Assembly: GCA_046758845.1 (NCBI GenBank) | Contig: JBHIBA010000113.1 | Coordinates: 1-13,018 of the forward strand | Source: JBHIBA01 sp046758845 | GTDB lineage: Bacteria > UBA8248 > JACPRG01 > G963555815 | Length of the DNA stretch: 13,018 bases | Direction of reading: 5' to 3' | Shown: one piece after another, positions 5,815 through 12,952 of the stretch | How positions within the stretch are numbered: position 1 is the stretch's first letter | Layout of the letters: every line of letters starts with the position of its first letter | Notes under the pieces: model-generated | The model's database searches: none | What the model was told of the DNA's origin: nothing | The model's input: only the letters and a program-made list of their open reading frames with translations | Made by a program: the position numbers and the translations under genes

Positions 5815-6984
5815 CTACTTCCAGAACATCAGGCGCTCGAGCCACCCCTTTTTGGGGACGGCCTTGGCGGCCTTCAGGGGCACGGAGGCCAGGACTGCGC
5901 CGTCCACGACCACTTCCGCCCGGCCCACCCGCTGCCCTTTCTTCACAGGGGCCGGGATAGGATTCTCGACCAGCGTGATGCGAGTCTTCACTTTGGGGAG
6001 GTGGATTCTCTTGACGAGGACCGACAGGGGGCGCGCCGCCACGACGGTTGCGGTCTTTTTCTTCCCCTGTTTTACGGGTACGGGTTTCCCGACCGGGGCG
6101 CCGTCGGCATAGTACGTGACCTTCTTGTAGACACGGAATCCCTGAAGCAGAAGTCTTCGAGTTTCCCGGTTTCGTACCTTTTGCGTCGGCGAGCCGAGCA
6201 CCACCGAAATCAGGCGGAGTCCATCCCGTTTCGCCGTCGCACAGAGGTTGAACCCCGCTTTCGAGTAGTAGCCCGTCTTGATTCCGTCCATGCCCCGAAA
6301 CGAGCGGAGCAGCTTGTTCGTGTTGTAGAGGATGAATTTGCCGCCGCGGAAGGAATCCTTGACCGTTCCCCCCCATTTCAGAAGGAGGGGATGGCGGACG
6401 ATCTCCCGGGCGAGGGCGGCGATGTCTCTGGCCGAGGTGTAGTCTTGCTCTTGGCCGCGTCCCGGGGGGAGGCCGTGCACGTTGGTGAAGTGGGTTTGGG
6501 TAAGCCCCAGTTTCTGGGCGCGCTCGTTCATCAGCTCGACCATCGCTTCCGAAGTGCCGGCAATGTGCTCGGCGATGGCATAGGCGGCGTCGTTGGCCGA
6601 GGCGATCACGACGGTCTTGAGGAGCTCTCCCAGCCTGAAGACTTCCCCCTCTTTCAGGTACACCTGGGAGCCGCCGATGCGGCTGGCCTCACGGGAGACG
6701 GTGACGTTCTGGTCAAGGGAGAAGGCCCCTTGTTCGACCGATTCCACCAAAATGAGCATGAGCATCATTTTCACGAGGGAGGCGGGGATGTGCGGTTTAT
6801 CCGCGTTGTGTTCGAAGAGGACCTGGCCCGTGTCGGCATCCATGAGGATGGCGGCGTCGTAGGCGCGCGGCTTTAGATTGGTTTTACCTTGTTTCCTGGT
6901 TTTGGCGGCCTCGGAGGCGAAGCCGAAAGACAGGACAAAGAGTGCCGTGAGTATACAGACGAGGGGAACCCGTTTCCATCGCAT
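5815..6984 (-). CDS. D-alanyl-D-alanine carboxypeptidase, PBP5/DacF family
   Basis: This 389-residue low-molecular-mass penicillin-binding protein removes the terminal D-Ala of peptidoglycan stem pentapeptides in the periplasm. An N-terminal signal sequence (MRWKRVPLVCILTALFVLSF, then GFASEA) is followed by the peptidase S11 domain (~40-285). The three catalytic motifs are intact: Ser69-Leu-Val-Lys72 (SxxK), Ser129-Ala-Asn131 (SxN) and Lys236-Thr-Gly238 (KTG). A beta-rich PBP5 C-terminal domain follows (~290-370). The protein ends in KKGWLERLMFWK, an amphipathic tail like the membrane anchor of PBP5. The ATG at 6984 is placed by the signal peptide and the promoter upstream. A longer open frame reaches 7260 but would pass through that promoter. 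The methyltransferase gene follows in the same operon. Confidence 0.95.
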   Translation of the reverse strand: MRWKRVPLVCILTALFVLSFGFASEAAKTRKQGKTNLKPRAYDAAILMDADTGQVLFEHNADKPHIPASLVKMMLMLILVESVEQGAFSLDQNVTVSREASRIGGSQVYLKEGEVFRLGELLKTVVIASANDAAYAIAEHIAGTSEAMVELMNERAQKLGLTQTHFTNVHGLPPGRGQEQDYTSARDIAALAREIVRHPLLLKWGGTVKDSFRGGKFILYNTNKLLRSFRGMDGIKTGYYSKAGFNLCATAKRDGLRLISVVLGSPTQKVRNRETRRLLLQGFRVYKKVTYYADGAPVGKPVPVKQGKKKTATVVAARPLSVLVKRIHLPKVKTRITLVENPIPAPVKKGQRVGRAEVVVDGAVLASVPLKAAKAVPKKGWLERLMFWK

Positions 6985-7045
6985 AAGACGTTCTCTCAGG
7001 CTGAAACAACCTGGCGGGGAAGGCCTGCCCGAAGACCTCGTCCAG

Positions 7046-7074
7046 AATCTATCGCGGACGGCGCCCGCTGTCAA
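7046..7074 (-). promoter_or_regulatory. sigma-70-type promoter of the carboxypeptidase operon
   Basis: On the minus strand, TTGACA (plus-strand 7069-7074) and TAGATT (7046-7051, four of six consensus bases) are separated by 17 bases. The start would be near 7039, leaving a leader of ~55 nt before the ATG at 6984. It lies in the spacer shared with the divergent small gene at 7213. Confidence 0.75.
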
Positions 7075-7172
7075 GGCGCAGGGGGAGGGGGGTAGGCTGA
7101 GCTTTAAGCCTGGCGGGCTGGGTGGAAGCAAAATCTCTCCAAATAAGCGGCCCCCACGGACCGGTGCTCCTA

Positions 7173-7178
7173 TATAAT
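7173..7178 (+). promoter_or_regulatory. possible -10 box for the small divergent ORF
   Basis: A perfect TATAAT lies 35 bases before the ATG of the next gene, placing a start near 7185 with a ~28-nt leader. No recognisable -35 box is present at 17 +/- 1 bases, so it would need an activator or other contacts. Confidence 0.4.
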
Positions 7179-7212
7179 GTTCTAGAAAGAGGAATCGGTA
7201 TGGGGTGAAGGC

Positions 7213-7422
7213 ATGTGTCCGTCCCCAAAATTGAAACAACGACTGCCGAAAGAAATCCATTCGGAGATCGGTCTGTCTGTCATTGAAGAGATTAAGAGAG
7301 AGATCCGCGACCCTGCGGAAAAGGAGAAATTCGTCAAGAGGCTCCGCGAGGAGGGCTTTTCAGACGAGCGGATAAAGGAACTTTTCCCGGGATTCATCTC
7401 TTCAGACCGAATTCGCCGGTAG
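7213..7422 (+). CDS. small charged protein of unknown function
   Basis: This 69-residue ORF encodes a highly charged, probably all-helical protein. Residues ~20-60 are rich in Glu, Lys and Arg (EEIKREIRDPAEKEKFVKRL, then EEGFSDERIKELFPGF). It has no cysteine-pair, membrane segment or known motif that I recognise. GGGGTG five bases before the ATG is a reasonable ribosome binding site, and a TATAAT lies just upstream. Both support expression. It diverges from the carboxypeptidase gene, and its last 29 bases overlap the possible minus-strand remnant at 7394. It is likely a genuine but unassigned small gene. Confidence 0.5.
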   Translation: MCPSPKLKQRLPKEIHSEIGLSVIEEIKREIRDPAEKEKFVKRLREEGFSDERIKELFPGFISSDRIRR

Positions 7423-7561
7423 CGATCCTCACGAAATCCAACGTCGAGATTTCCAAGAGCGGCGCATAGATTTTCGCCAGTTCCCGGATTTCCCTCCGCG
7501 ACCCAGCGAATTGCGTGATCTTGAACACGCACCGCCCCCTCGACCATCCCGCCGCCCGCAT
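7394..7561 (-). pseudogene. short ORF, probably the 3' remnant of a gene
   Basis: The minus strand encodes MRAAGWSRGRCVFKITQFAG, then a segment ending LAKIYAPLLEI, STLDFVRIATGEFGLKR. The codons are strongly GC-rich at the third position, like the confirmed genes here, and the segment has the balance of hydrophobic and charged residues of a folded protein. The similarity of composition fades upstream of ~7600, where another frame (ending at 7567) and non-coding sequence take over. An in-frame GTG at 7570 is an alternative start. It could be a small intact gene of 55-58 residues or the surviving end of a decayed one. I do not recognise the family. Confidence 0.35.
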
Positions 7562-7862
7562 CAGCTTCACGATTTCGCGGGGGTCACTGAATAGACAAGG
7601 TCGTTCTGCACTATCGGAAGCCTTTTCTGTAGTCCAACAGTCCCCCGCCCTGGGCTCAAGCAAGACCCGCGAGCCCACTCCGCCATCTTCTTCATCTTAC
7701 CTGTCAGGATACCGGTTTGTACTTCCCGGCATGGTCGAGCAGGGCTCGTGGACCCCTCTTCCCTTTTAGAGGGATTTTCACTGATTTGTAGCCAGTGGGT
7801 CAGTTTGAACGGATCAAGCCCCGTACGCGGCTTTGCCCACGGCTTTTTCATCATTTGGTGTA

Positions 7863-7906
7863 GCCCCGATCTGAGCGAGGACCTACGTCCGAGCGGAGAT
7901 CGGGGC
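7863..7906. repeat. hairpin with 10-bp stem
   Basis: GCCCCGATCT (7863-7872) is the exact reverse complement of AGATCGGGGC (7897-7906). Inside, GGAC (7879-7882) and GTCC (7887-7890) form a second short stem around CTAC. There is no following T-tract. Nested stems in a spacer suggest a repetitive extragenic palindrome. Confidence 0.6.
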
Positions 7907-7971
7907 GGAGAACGTAGGGTGCGATTTCCGCTCGTGGGGCGGGCATTCGGGTCGGTGACTCCTTGCCCGCC

Positions 7972-7990
7972 GCCGGGCTGGAAGCCCGGC
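7972..7990. repeat. compact 8-bp palindromic hairpin
   Basis: GCCGGGCT (7972-7979) and AGCCCGGC (7983-7990) pair perfectly around a 3-base loop. Motifs of the form GGGCTGGAAGCCCGGCCTAC are common multi-copy intergenic sequences in several environmental phyla. Multi-copy status here is inferred, not shown. Confidence 0.6.
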
Positions 7991-8110
7991 CTACCGAATC
8001 GCCGCTACAACGGAGGAAGGCAGGGGTCATTCAGCAAACTGAGCTACTATCGATTCTTAGCCAGTCTTGACACCCCTTCTACTAGGGCAAAAAATGGAAT
8101 TTTGATCGTT

Positions 8111-8131
8111 CTGTGGGCTCAAGACCCACAG
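8111..8131. promoter_or_regulatory. perfect dyad upstream of uvrA, candidate operator
   Basis: CTGTGGG (8111-8117) and CCCACAG (8125-8131) are exact inverted copies separated by 7 bases, and they end 10 bp before the putative -35 box of uvrA. The half-sites start with CTGT/ACAG as in proteobacterial LexA boxes, but the 13-base gap between CTGT and ACAG is not the standard 8. It may bind a repressor or activator, or be a transcript hairpin. Confidence 0.4.
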
Positions 8132-8140
8132 GGGCTTGTA

Positions 8141-8168
8141 TTGCCAAACTCTCTCGAAGAAATATAGA
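8141..8168 (+). promoter_or_regulatory. putative uvrA promoter giving a very short leader
   Basis: TTGCCA (8141-8146, five of six -35 bases) and TATAGA (8163-8168, four of six -10 bases) are 16 bases apart. The start is expected near 8175, only ~5 nt before the GTG at 8180. The start codon lacks a convincing Shine-Dalgarno sequence, so a near-leaderless transcript would be consistent. Confidence 0.45.
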
Positions 8169-8179
8169 CGAGCTGCGGC

Positions 8180-11080
8180 GTGATCGAAACCATCTCCATC
8201 CGGGGCGCACGGGAACACAACCTCAAGGGGATCGACCTCGATCTTCCCAGGGGGAAATTCATCGTCATCACCGGCCTCAGCGGGTCGGGAAAGTCCTCCC
8301 TGGCCTTCGATACGCTCTACGCCGAGGGCCACCGCCGCTACGTGGAATCGCTTTCCACCTACGCCCGGCAGTTCCTGGAACGGGTGGACAAGCCCGACGT
8401 GGACTACATCGAGGGCGTCTCTCCGGCCATCGCCATCGAGCAGCGAAACCCCGTCAAACATTCCCGCTCTACGGTGGGGACTGCGACGGAGATCTACGAT
8501 TACCTCCGACTGCTGTACGCCAAGGTCGGAGAGACCCATTGCCGGGCGTGCAACAAGCCGGTCTATCCCGACACGGTGGAGGCAGCTGTGGACCGTCTCC
8601 TGTCTGCGCATTCGGGCGACCGCGCGTACCTGACCTTCCCCGTGGAAGCGGGCGAGAAGGAAAGCCGGAGGAAGAAGGGCCGGACAGAGCGGATGTCCAA
8701 CCTGTTGGGCAACCTGCTGGCTCGGGGGTTCCTGCGCGTCTGGATGGGAGAGGAGCTGTTGAACCTCTCGCAGGCGGAGGGCATGGCGGCCGCGGCGGAG
8801 GTGGATGTAGACGAAATTTGGGTCGTCGTGGACCGCCTCCGCATCGAAGAAGACGTGCGCTCGCGGTTGGCCGATTCGCTGGAGGTCGCCTTTCGAGAAG
8901 GCGGCGGCAAGGCCGAGGCCCGGATCGTCGACGGCCCCCGGGTGCCCTTCTCGCGGGGATTCGTTTGCGCGTCCTGTGGAAGGGGATTTGAACATCCTTC
9001 ACCCCTCCTGTTCTCCTTCAACAACCCGCGGGGCGCCTGCCCGGAATGCGGGGGCTTCGGCAACAAGCTCGATCTCGACCTGGATCTCGCAATCCCGGAC
9101 CCGTCGATGAGCCTCGCCCAAGGCGCAGTGGAGCCTTGGACCCGACCCCGATATCGCAGCTATTACCAGCGGGAACTCCGCGGGCTGGCCCGGCGCGAAG
9201 GCGTTAACCTGAATCTCCCTTTCAAGTCCCTGCCCAAAAAGCACCGGCGGATGATCGTTGAAGGGACGGAAGAATTCCGGGGCTTGCGGCCGTTTTTCGG
9301 GCGGCTCAACCGGAAGAAGTACAAGATCTGGGTCCGTATGTTCCTGCGCCGGTACCTGGGCAGGTTTCCCTGCCCCCGGTGTCTGGGGACCCGGCTTCGC
9401 GAGGATGCCCTGAACGTCCTCATCGGGCAAAACCACATCGCCGAAACCTGCGCCCTTTCTGTCCGGGAGGTGCGGAATTTCCTCGAGGGGATCGAGTGGT
9501 CCGCCCAGCAGGCCGGTGTGGCTGAGGAGATCCGGATCCAGCTCCGCTCTCGTCTGGATTTCCTCACCTACGTTGGGGTGGACTACCTGACGCTCGACCG
9601 CCTGACCCGGACCCTCTCGGGCGGGGAGGCGCAGCGCATCAACCTGGCCAACCAATTGGGGGCGCACCTCGCCGGAACCCTTTACATCCTGGATGAGCCG
9701 ACCGTCGGCCTTCATCCGCACGATAACGCCAAGCTCCTGCAAATCCTGAAGGGGCTGACCCAGGCGGGGAATACCGTCGTGGTCGTCGAGCACGACCGAG
9801 ACGTCATCCGGGAGGCCGATTCTCTCGTGGACCTGGGTCCCGGCGCCGGAGAACGGGGCGGCGAGGTGGTGTTCTGCGGGCCCGCACGGGAGATCTTGTC
9901 CTGTAAAGAGTCGGTGACGGCCGCTTACCTACGGGGGGAGCGGGAGATCCCGCTGCCGGCCCGGAGGAGGCCCGTCGGAGAAATTCCATCCCGGAAGGGG
10001 AGAAAGGGCAAAGGGAGGAAGGCTTTAGCCTCCAGAAAGCTCAAGGGTCCGGCCGAGGCGGAAACGAAATACCTCTCCCTTTTGGGAGCTAGCGAGAATA
10101 ACCTCAAGGACGTGGACTTCCACGTCCCGCTGGGGACGTTCACCTGCGTGACGGGGGTCTCCGGCTCGGGCAAGAGCACCTTGGTGCACGACACCCTCTA
10201 CCAGGCCCTCGAACGCATCTTTCAAGGGGGTTCGCAAGAGATCGGCCGCTTCCGGGAGATCCGGGGCGTGGAAGGTCTGCGGGGCGTCGTCCTGCTGGAC
10301 CAGTCCCCCATCGGGCGCACCCCCCGGTCGAACCCTGTGACGTACATCAAGGCCTTCGCCCCCATCCGCCGCTTGTTGGCCGAAACGCCTGGAGCCCGCC
10401 TCCGGCGCTACGGGCCGGGACACTTCTCCTTCAACGTCGCGGGGGGGCGGTGCGAGCGGTGCAGGGGAGACGGTCACGAAAAGATCGAGATGCACTTCAT
10501 GGCCGACCTGTACGTCCGTTGTCCCGAATGTGAGGGCAGACGGTTCCGCCCCTCAACCCTGGAAGTCCGCTATCGCGGGAAAAATATCCACGACGTTCTT
10601 TCCATGACCGTTCAGGAAACCTTGAGATTCTTCGCCAACGAGCCGGCCGTGGTCCGCCGCCTGGAGGCCCTCTCTAAGGTGGGTTTGGGGTACATGCGAC
10701 TGGGACAGCCGGCTACAACTCTCTCGGGCGGAGAGGGCCAGCGACTCAAGATCGCCGCCCAGCTCGCGGGCCAGAACCCGTGGAAGCTGCTCTACATCCT
10801 CGACGAGCCCACGACGGGCCTGCACTTCCAGGACGTGGAGATCCTCCTGCGGGCCCTCCACCGGCTGGTGGCCATGGGCAACACCGTCCTGGTCATCGAG
10901 CACAACCTGGACGTCATCAAGACGGCCGATTATGTCGTGGACCTCGGACCCGGCGGAGGGGACGCTGGGGGGAGGATCGTCGCCCAGGGGACGCCCGAGG
11001 AGATCGCGGCCCACCCTGAATCCCTCACCGGCCGCTACCTCCGTCCTTCGCTGGAGAAGAACGCGAGGGCGGTCTCCTGA
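8180..11080 (+). CDS. uvrA: UvrABC excision nuclease subunit A (ATPase)
   Basis: UvrA is the DNA-damage-recognition ATPase of nucleotide excision repair; it dimerises and loads UvrB at lesions. The 966-residue protein has two ABC ATPase halves. Walker A motifs are GLSGSGKSS (32-40) and GVSGSGKST (659-667). Signature motifs are LSGGEAQR (479-486) and LSGGEGQR (848-855). Walker B regions are LDEPTVGLH (504-512) and LDEPTTGLH (874-882). Zinc-module CX2C pairs occur at 263/266 with 287/290 and at 758/761 with 781/784; further pairs are 121/124 and 398/401. The start is GTG and matches the family N-terminus. The linker between halves (595-622) holds 13 basic residues and seems ~25 residues longer than that of E. 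coli UvrA as I recall it. A lipoprotein gene follows 5 bp after the stop. Confidence 0.98.
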   Translation: MIETISIRGAREHNLKGIDLDLPRGKFIVITGLSGSGKSSLAFDTLYAEGHRRYVESLSTYARQFLERVDKPDVDYIEGVSPAIAIEQRNPVKHSRSTVGTATEIYDYLRLLYAKVGETHCRACNKPVYPDTVEAAVDRLLSAHSGDRAYLTFPVEAGEKESRRKKGRTERMSNLLGNLLARGFLRVWMGEELLNLSQAEGMAAAAEVDVDEIWVVVDRLRIEEDVRSRLADSLEVAFREGGGKAEARIVDGPRVPFSRGFVCASCGRGFEHPSPLLFSFNNPRGACPECGGFGNKLDLDLDLAIPDPSMSLAQGAVEPWTRPRYRSYYQRELRGLARREGVNLNLPFKSLPKKHRRMIVEGTEEFRGLRPFFGRLNRKKYKIWVRMFLRRYLGRFPCPRCLGTRLREDALNVLIGQNHIAETCALSVREVRNFLEGIEWSAQQAGVAEEIRIQLRSRLDFLTYVGVDYLTLDRLTRTLSGGEAQRINLANQLGAHLAGTLYILDEPTVGLHPHDNAKLLQILKGLTQAGNTVVVVEHDRDVIREADSLVDLGPGAGERGGEVVFCGPAREILSCKESVTAAYLRGEREIPLPARRRPVGEIPSRKGRKGKGRKALASRKLKGPAEAETKYLSLLGASENNLKDVDFHVPLGTFTCVTGVSGSGKSTLVHDTLYQALERIFQGGSQEIGRFREIRGVEGLRGVVLLDQSPIGRTPRSNPVTYIKAFAPIRRLLAETPGARLRRYGPGHFSFNVAGGRCERCRGDGHEKIEMHFMADLYVRCPECEGRRFRPSTLEVRYRGKNIHDVLSMTVQETLRFFANEPAVVRRLEALSKVGLGYMRLGQPATTLSGGEGQRLKIAAQLAGQNPWKLLYILDEPTTGLHFQDVEILLRALHRLVAMGNTVLVIEHNLDVIKTADYVVDLGPGGGDAGGRIVAQGTPEEIAAHPESLTGRYLRPSLEKNARAVS

Positions 11081-11085
11081 ATCCG

Positions 11086-12243
11086 GTGCGGGGGATTCTT
11101 CGTCTCCTCATCGCGGCTGTCTTACTCGCCGCCATTGCGGGGTGCTCCCCGCGCCCGGGCGTGAGTTTCCTGGCCGCACTGGATATCCTCTCCGACAAGG
11201 AAAACGGCTACCTGAGCCGGATCTACCCGGACGTCGATCGGGCGTCTTTGCGCTTCTCCGCAAGAGAGAGGGCCATTTCCGCGGACCTGTACCGGCTTCC
11301 CGGCCAGGGGGATTCCGGGGAGCGGCCGGGCCTTCTCGTGATTCACGGCCTCGCCGAAATGGGCAAAGACGACCCGCATCTGATTCGTTTCTCCCGCACG
11401 ATGGCCCGGGCGGGTTTCGCCGTCCTGGTGCCGGACTTTCCGGGCATGAAATCCTTCCGCGTCCGAAAAACCTCTGTTGAGGCGGCGGCGGCCGCGTTCG
11501 ACCATCTGGTTTCCCGGGTTCCCCGCATCCGGAAAAAGGACAGCGGCATCCTGGGCATCAGCTTCGGCGGGGGGATCGGTCTCCTGGCGGCAGCGCAGCC
11601 GGAGGTTCGCCGAAAGGTCGCCTATGTGGTCTCCTTCGGCGGCTATTATGACTTGCCCAACGTGATCCGTTATTACACGACCCGGCGCTTCGCCTATGGC
11701 CGGGAACAGGGCGTCGGAAACCCGGCCCCCCGGGCCAAATGGCGTCTGATTTCGAAAAACCTGGATTTTCTCGAAGAAGCCGACGACCAGCGGAACTTCG
11801 AAATCCTTTGCCGGCGAAAGCTGCGCGACGAGTCGGCCGACGTCGGGGACCTGACCGGGAAGCTCACGCCCGCCGGCCGGGCGCTCTACGATGTCCTGGC
11901 GAACACGGAATTCTCCCGCTTTCCCGCCCTCTATGAAAGGATCTCGCCCCGCATGCGCGGCCTGCTGGAGGACCTGTCGTTGTCAGGGAAAATCCGGGAT
12001 GTTCAAGCCGACATCATCCTTTCTCACGGCATCCCCGACCCTCTGATACCCCACACCGAGACGCTGCGTCTCGCCGACGCCCTCAAGGGACGGCCCAACT
12101 TGAGCGTGACGCTTCTTCGCCTCTTTCGCCACGTCGATCCGAAGGAGGGCGGGACCGAACCTCTGGGCCTGCTGGACCGCACGAAGGAGGGGTGGAAGTT
12201 CTTCCGATTGGTGGACCGCATCCGGACCCGGGCGGGGTTGTAG
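11086..12243 (+). CDS. alpha/beta-hydrolase lipoprotein
   Basis: This is a 385-residue predicted lipoprotein. Residues 1-19 form a signal peptide (MRGILRLLIAAVLLAAIAG), and I-A-G-Cys20 is a lipobox with lipidation expected at Cys20. Since the export signal is clear, the enzyme should act at the periplasmic side of a membrane. The alpha/beta-hydrolase core has HG at 87-88 (oxyanion region, VIHGLAEMG), the nucleophile elbow G-I-S159-F-G in LGISFGGG, and a probable acid Asp318 in HGIPDPLIPH. The probable catalytic His349 lies in LFRHVDP. The substrate is unknown; esterase or peptidase activity are both possible. The start is GTG, 5 bp after uvrA, so the two are very likely cotranscribed. No other repair gene is present, so the link may be positional only. 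Confidence 0.85.
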   Translation: MRGILRLLIAAVLLAAIAGCSPRPGVSFLAALDILSDKENGYLSRIYPDVDRASLRFSARERAISADLYRLPGQGDSGERPGLLVIHGLAEMGKDDPHLIRFSRTMARAGFAVLVPDFPGMKSFRVRKTSVEAAAAAFDHLVSRVPRIRKKDSGILGISFGGGIGLLAAAQPEVRRKVAYVVSFGGYYDLPNVIRYYTTRRFAYGREQGVGNPAPRAKWRLISKNLDFLEEADDQRNFEILCRRKLRDESADVGDLTGKLTPAGRALYDVLANTEFSRFPALYERISPRMRGLLEDLSLSGKIRDVQADIILSHGIPDPLIPHTETLRLADALKGRPNLSVTLLRLFRHVDPKEGGTEPLGLLDRTKEGWKFFRLVDRIRTRAGL

Positions 12244-12263
12244 GGGGAAAACCTTGAAAAATC

Positions 12264-12295
12264 CTGGGGGGCTTTTTTGAAAACCAGCCCCCCAG
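12264..12295 (-). terminator. strong hairpin with T-tract on the minus strand
   Basis: CTGGGGGGCT (12264-12273) pairs exactly with AGCCCCCCAG (12286-12295) around a 12-base loop. On the minus strand the stem is followed by a T-run (plus-strand A-run 12258-12261), as in an intrinsic terminator for leftward transcripts. It lies 20 bp after the hydrolase stop, so it may also stop rightward transcription. Confidence 0.65.
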
Positions 12296-12318
12296 CCCCC
12301 CCGGAAAACTTTCATTTC

Positions 12319-12361
12319 GCCAAAGGGGCTTCCCACTCAAAGAATGGGAAGCCCCTTTGGC
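12319..12361. terminator. 17-bp perfect hairpin, likely transcription terminator
   Basis: Positions 12319-12335 (GCCAAAGGGGCTTCCCA) are exactly complementary to 12345-12361 around a 9-base loop. This is the most stable stem in the window. It follows the previous hairpin by 23 bp and ends the uvrA-hydrolase unit. Neither side has a long T-tract, so it may act as a barrier or 3'-end stabiliser as well as a terminator. Confidence 0.65.
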
Positions 12362-12391
12362 ATTGAGCCCAAACTAGGCTTCGGCCATTCG

Positions 12392-12562
12392 CTACCGACT
12401 CCATTTTTCTGAGCACGGGAATTCTTCTGGGAGGACTGCAATCGACTTAGCAATTCGTAACCTCTCCTTTTTGTCCATATCGAGAATTGCCAAAAGCTCT
12501 TTTCTCTTTGGAAAAGCCGAATCCGGACCCAGTCTGGAATCCAGATATCGAATGAAGCGCAT
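12392..12562 (-). CDS. hypothetical small protein, low confidence
   Basis: The minus strand encodes 56 residues from ATG 12562: MRFIRYLDSRLGPDSAF, then PKRKELLAILDMDKKERLRI, ending LPEEFPCSEKWSR. The charged helical pattern looks protein-like, and the hairpin with a minus-strand T-tract at 12264-12295 lies downstream. The open frame extends to a GTG at 12649, but that part reads poorly. Sequence upstream in a different frame (12654-12560) also looks protein-like, so a frameshifted remnant is possible. No ribosome binding site is clear. Confidence 0.3.
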   Translation of the reverse strand: MRFIRYLDSRLGPDSAFPKRKELLAILDMDKKERLRIAKSIAVLPEEFPCSEKWSR

Positions 12563-12757
12563 GAACCAGAGAGTTGACCGCCGGGCACTTCCTCGAAGTC
12601 CTTCTTTATTTGTTTTCGATCCCGCTCCGTTCTGCCCAGGACTACGCACAACAAGAAGATCCCAAAACCTATCAGCTACGGAATCAGGTTTTATGCTTCT
12701 CCCCCGCCCTATGTCGTAGAGTCAGTTATATGGATAAAGGTACTCCGGAAGTGATTT
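12563..12757. other. low-GC stretch without a convincing gene
   Basis: This segment is visibly less GC-rich than the core block. Open frames cover it on both strands, none with a clear start signal or recognised domain. Together with 12362-13018 it may be an accessory segment or an eroded gene. Confidence 0.4.
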
Positions 12758-12952
12758 ATGACCCCTCACGCAAGCAAAGAAGACGTCTTCGTTTCAATCA
12801 TAGCCTTAAAAAAGGCTTTATTCACAGGTATAGATAACTTTCTTGTGAACGCCTTTGCGGACTCTGCCAAGGCACCCATTGTTGAACAGCGACTACGCGA
12901 TTTTGTGCAAACATTTCCGTATCCGAAAGATGAGGACTCAACGAGCATCTAA
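12758..12952 (+). CDS. hypothetical small protein, low confidence
   Basis: This 64-residue ORF has GGAAG six bases before the ATG, a fair ribosome binding site. The product (MTPHASKEDVFVSIIALKKA, later NAFADSAKAPIVEQRLRDFV, ending YPKDEDSTSI) is mixed hydrophobic and acidic with a likely pair of helices and no motif I recognise. A similar-length open frame exists on the opposite strand (12766-12948), which weakens the case. The surrounding DNA is AT-richer than the core genes. Confidence 0.3.
   Translation: MTPHASKEDVFVSIIALKKALFTGIDNFLVNAFADSAKAPIVEQRLRDFVQTFPYPKDEDSTSI

Larger units (their letters stand above)
7571..8110. other. spacer upstream of uvrA with hairpin repeats
   Basis: No convincing gene is seen. 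A 95-codon minus-strand frame (7567-7854) lacks a ribosome binding site and a recognisable fold. The stretch contains two strong hairpins (7863-7906 and 7972-7990) of the kind found in extragenic repeat families. A TTGACA at 8067-8072 lacks a good -10 partner. Confidence 0.5.

Noticed and set aside
4817..6112. 431-codon plus-strand ORF
   Set aside because: It is antisense to the MidA-type and carboxypeptidase genes, both supported by full motif sets, so it is a GC-rich shadow frame.
5773..6876. 367-codon plus-strand ORF
   Set aside because: It is antisense to the carboxypeptidase gene, and the translation shows no domain.
6985..7260. N-terminal extension of the carboxypeptidase
   Set aside because: It would contain the promoter at 7046-7074 and push the signal peptide 92 residues inside the protein.
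7567..7854. 95-codon minus-strand ORF
   Set aside because: It lacks a ribosome binding site and fold-like pattern and competes with the better coding frame at 7394-7570.
8067..8095. uvrA promoter with TTGACA at 8067
   Set aside because: The -35 is perfect, but the position 17 bases downstream reads AAAAAT, a poor -10. The 8141-8168 pair fits better.
8111..8131. canonical proteobacterial LexA box
   Set aside because: CTGT and ACAG are separated by 13 bases instead of 8, so only an unspecified dyad is claimed.
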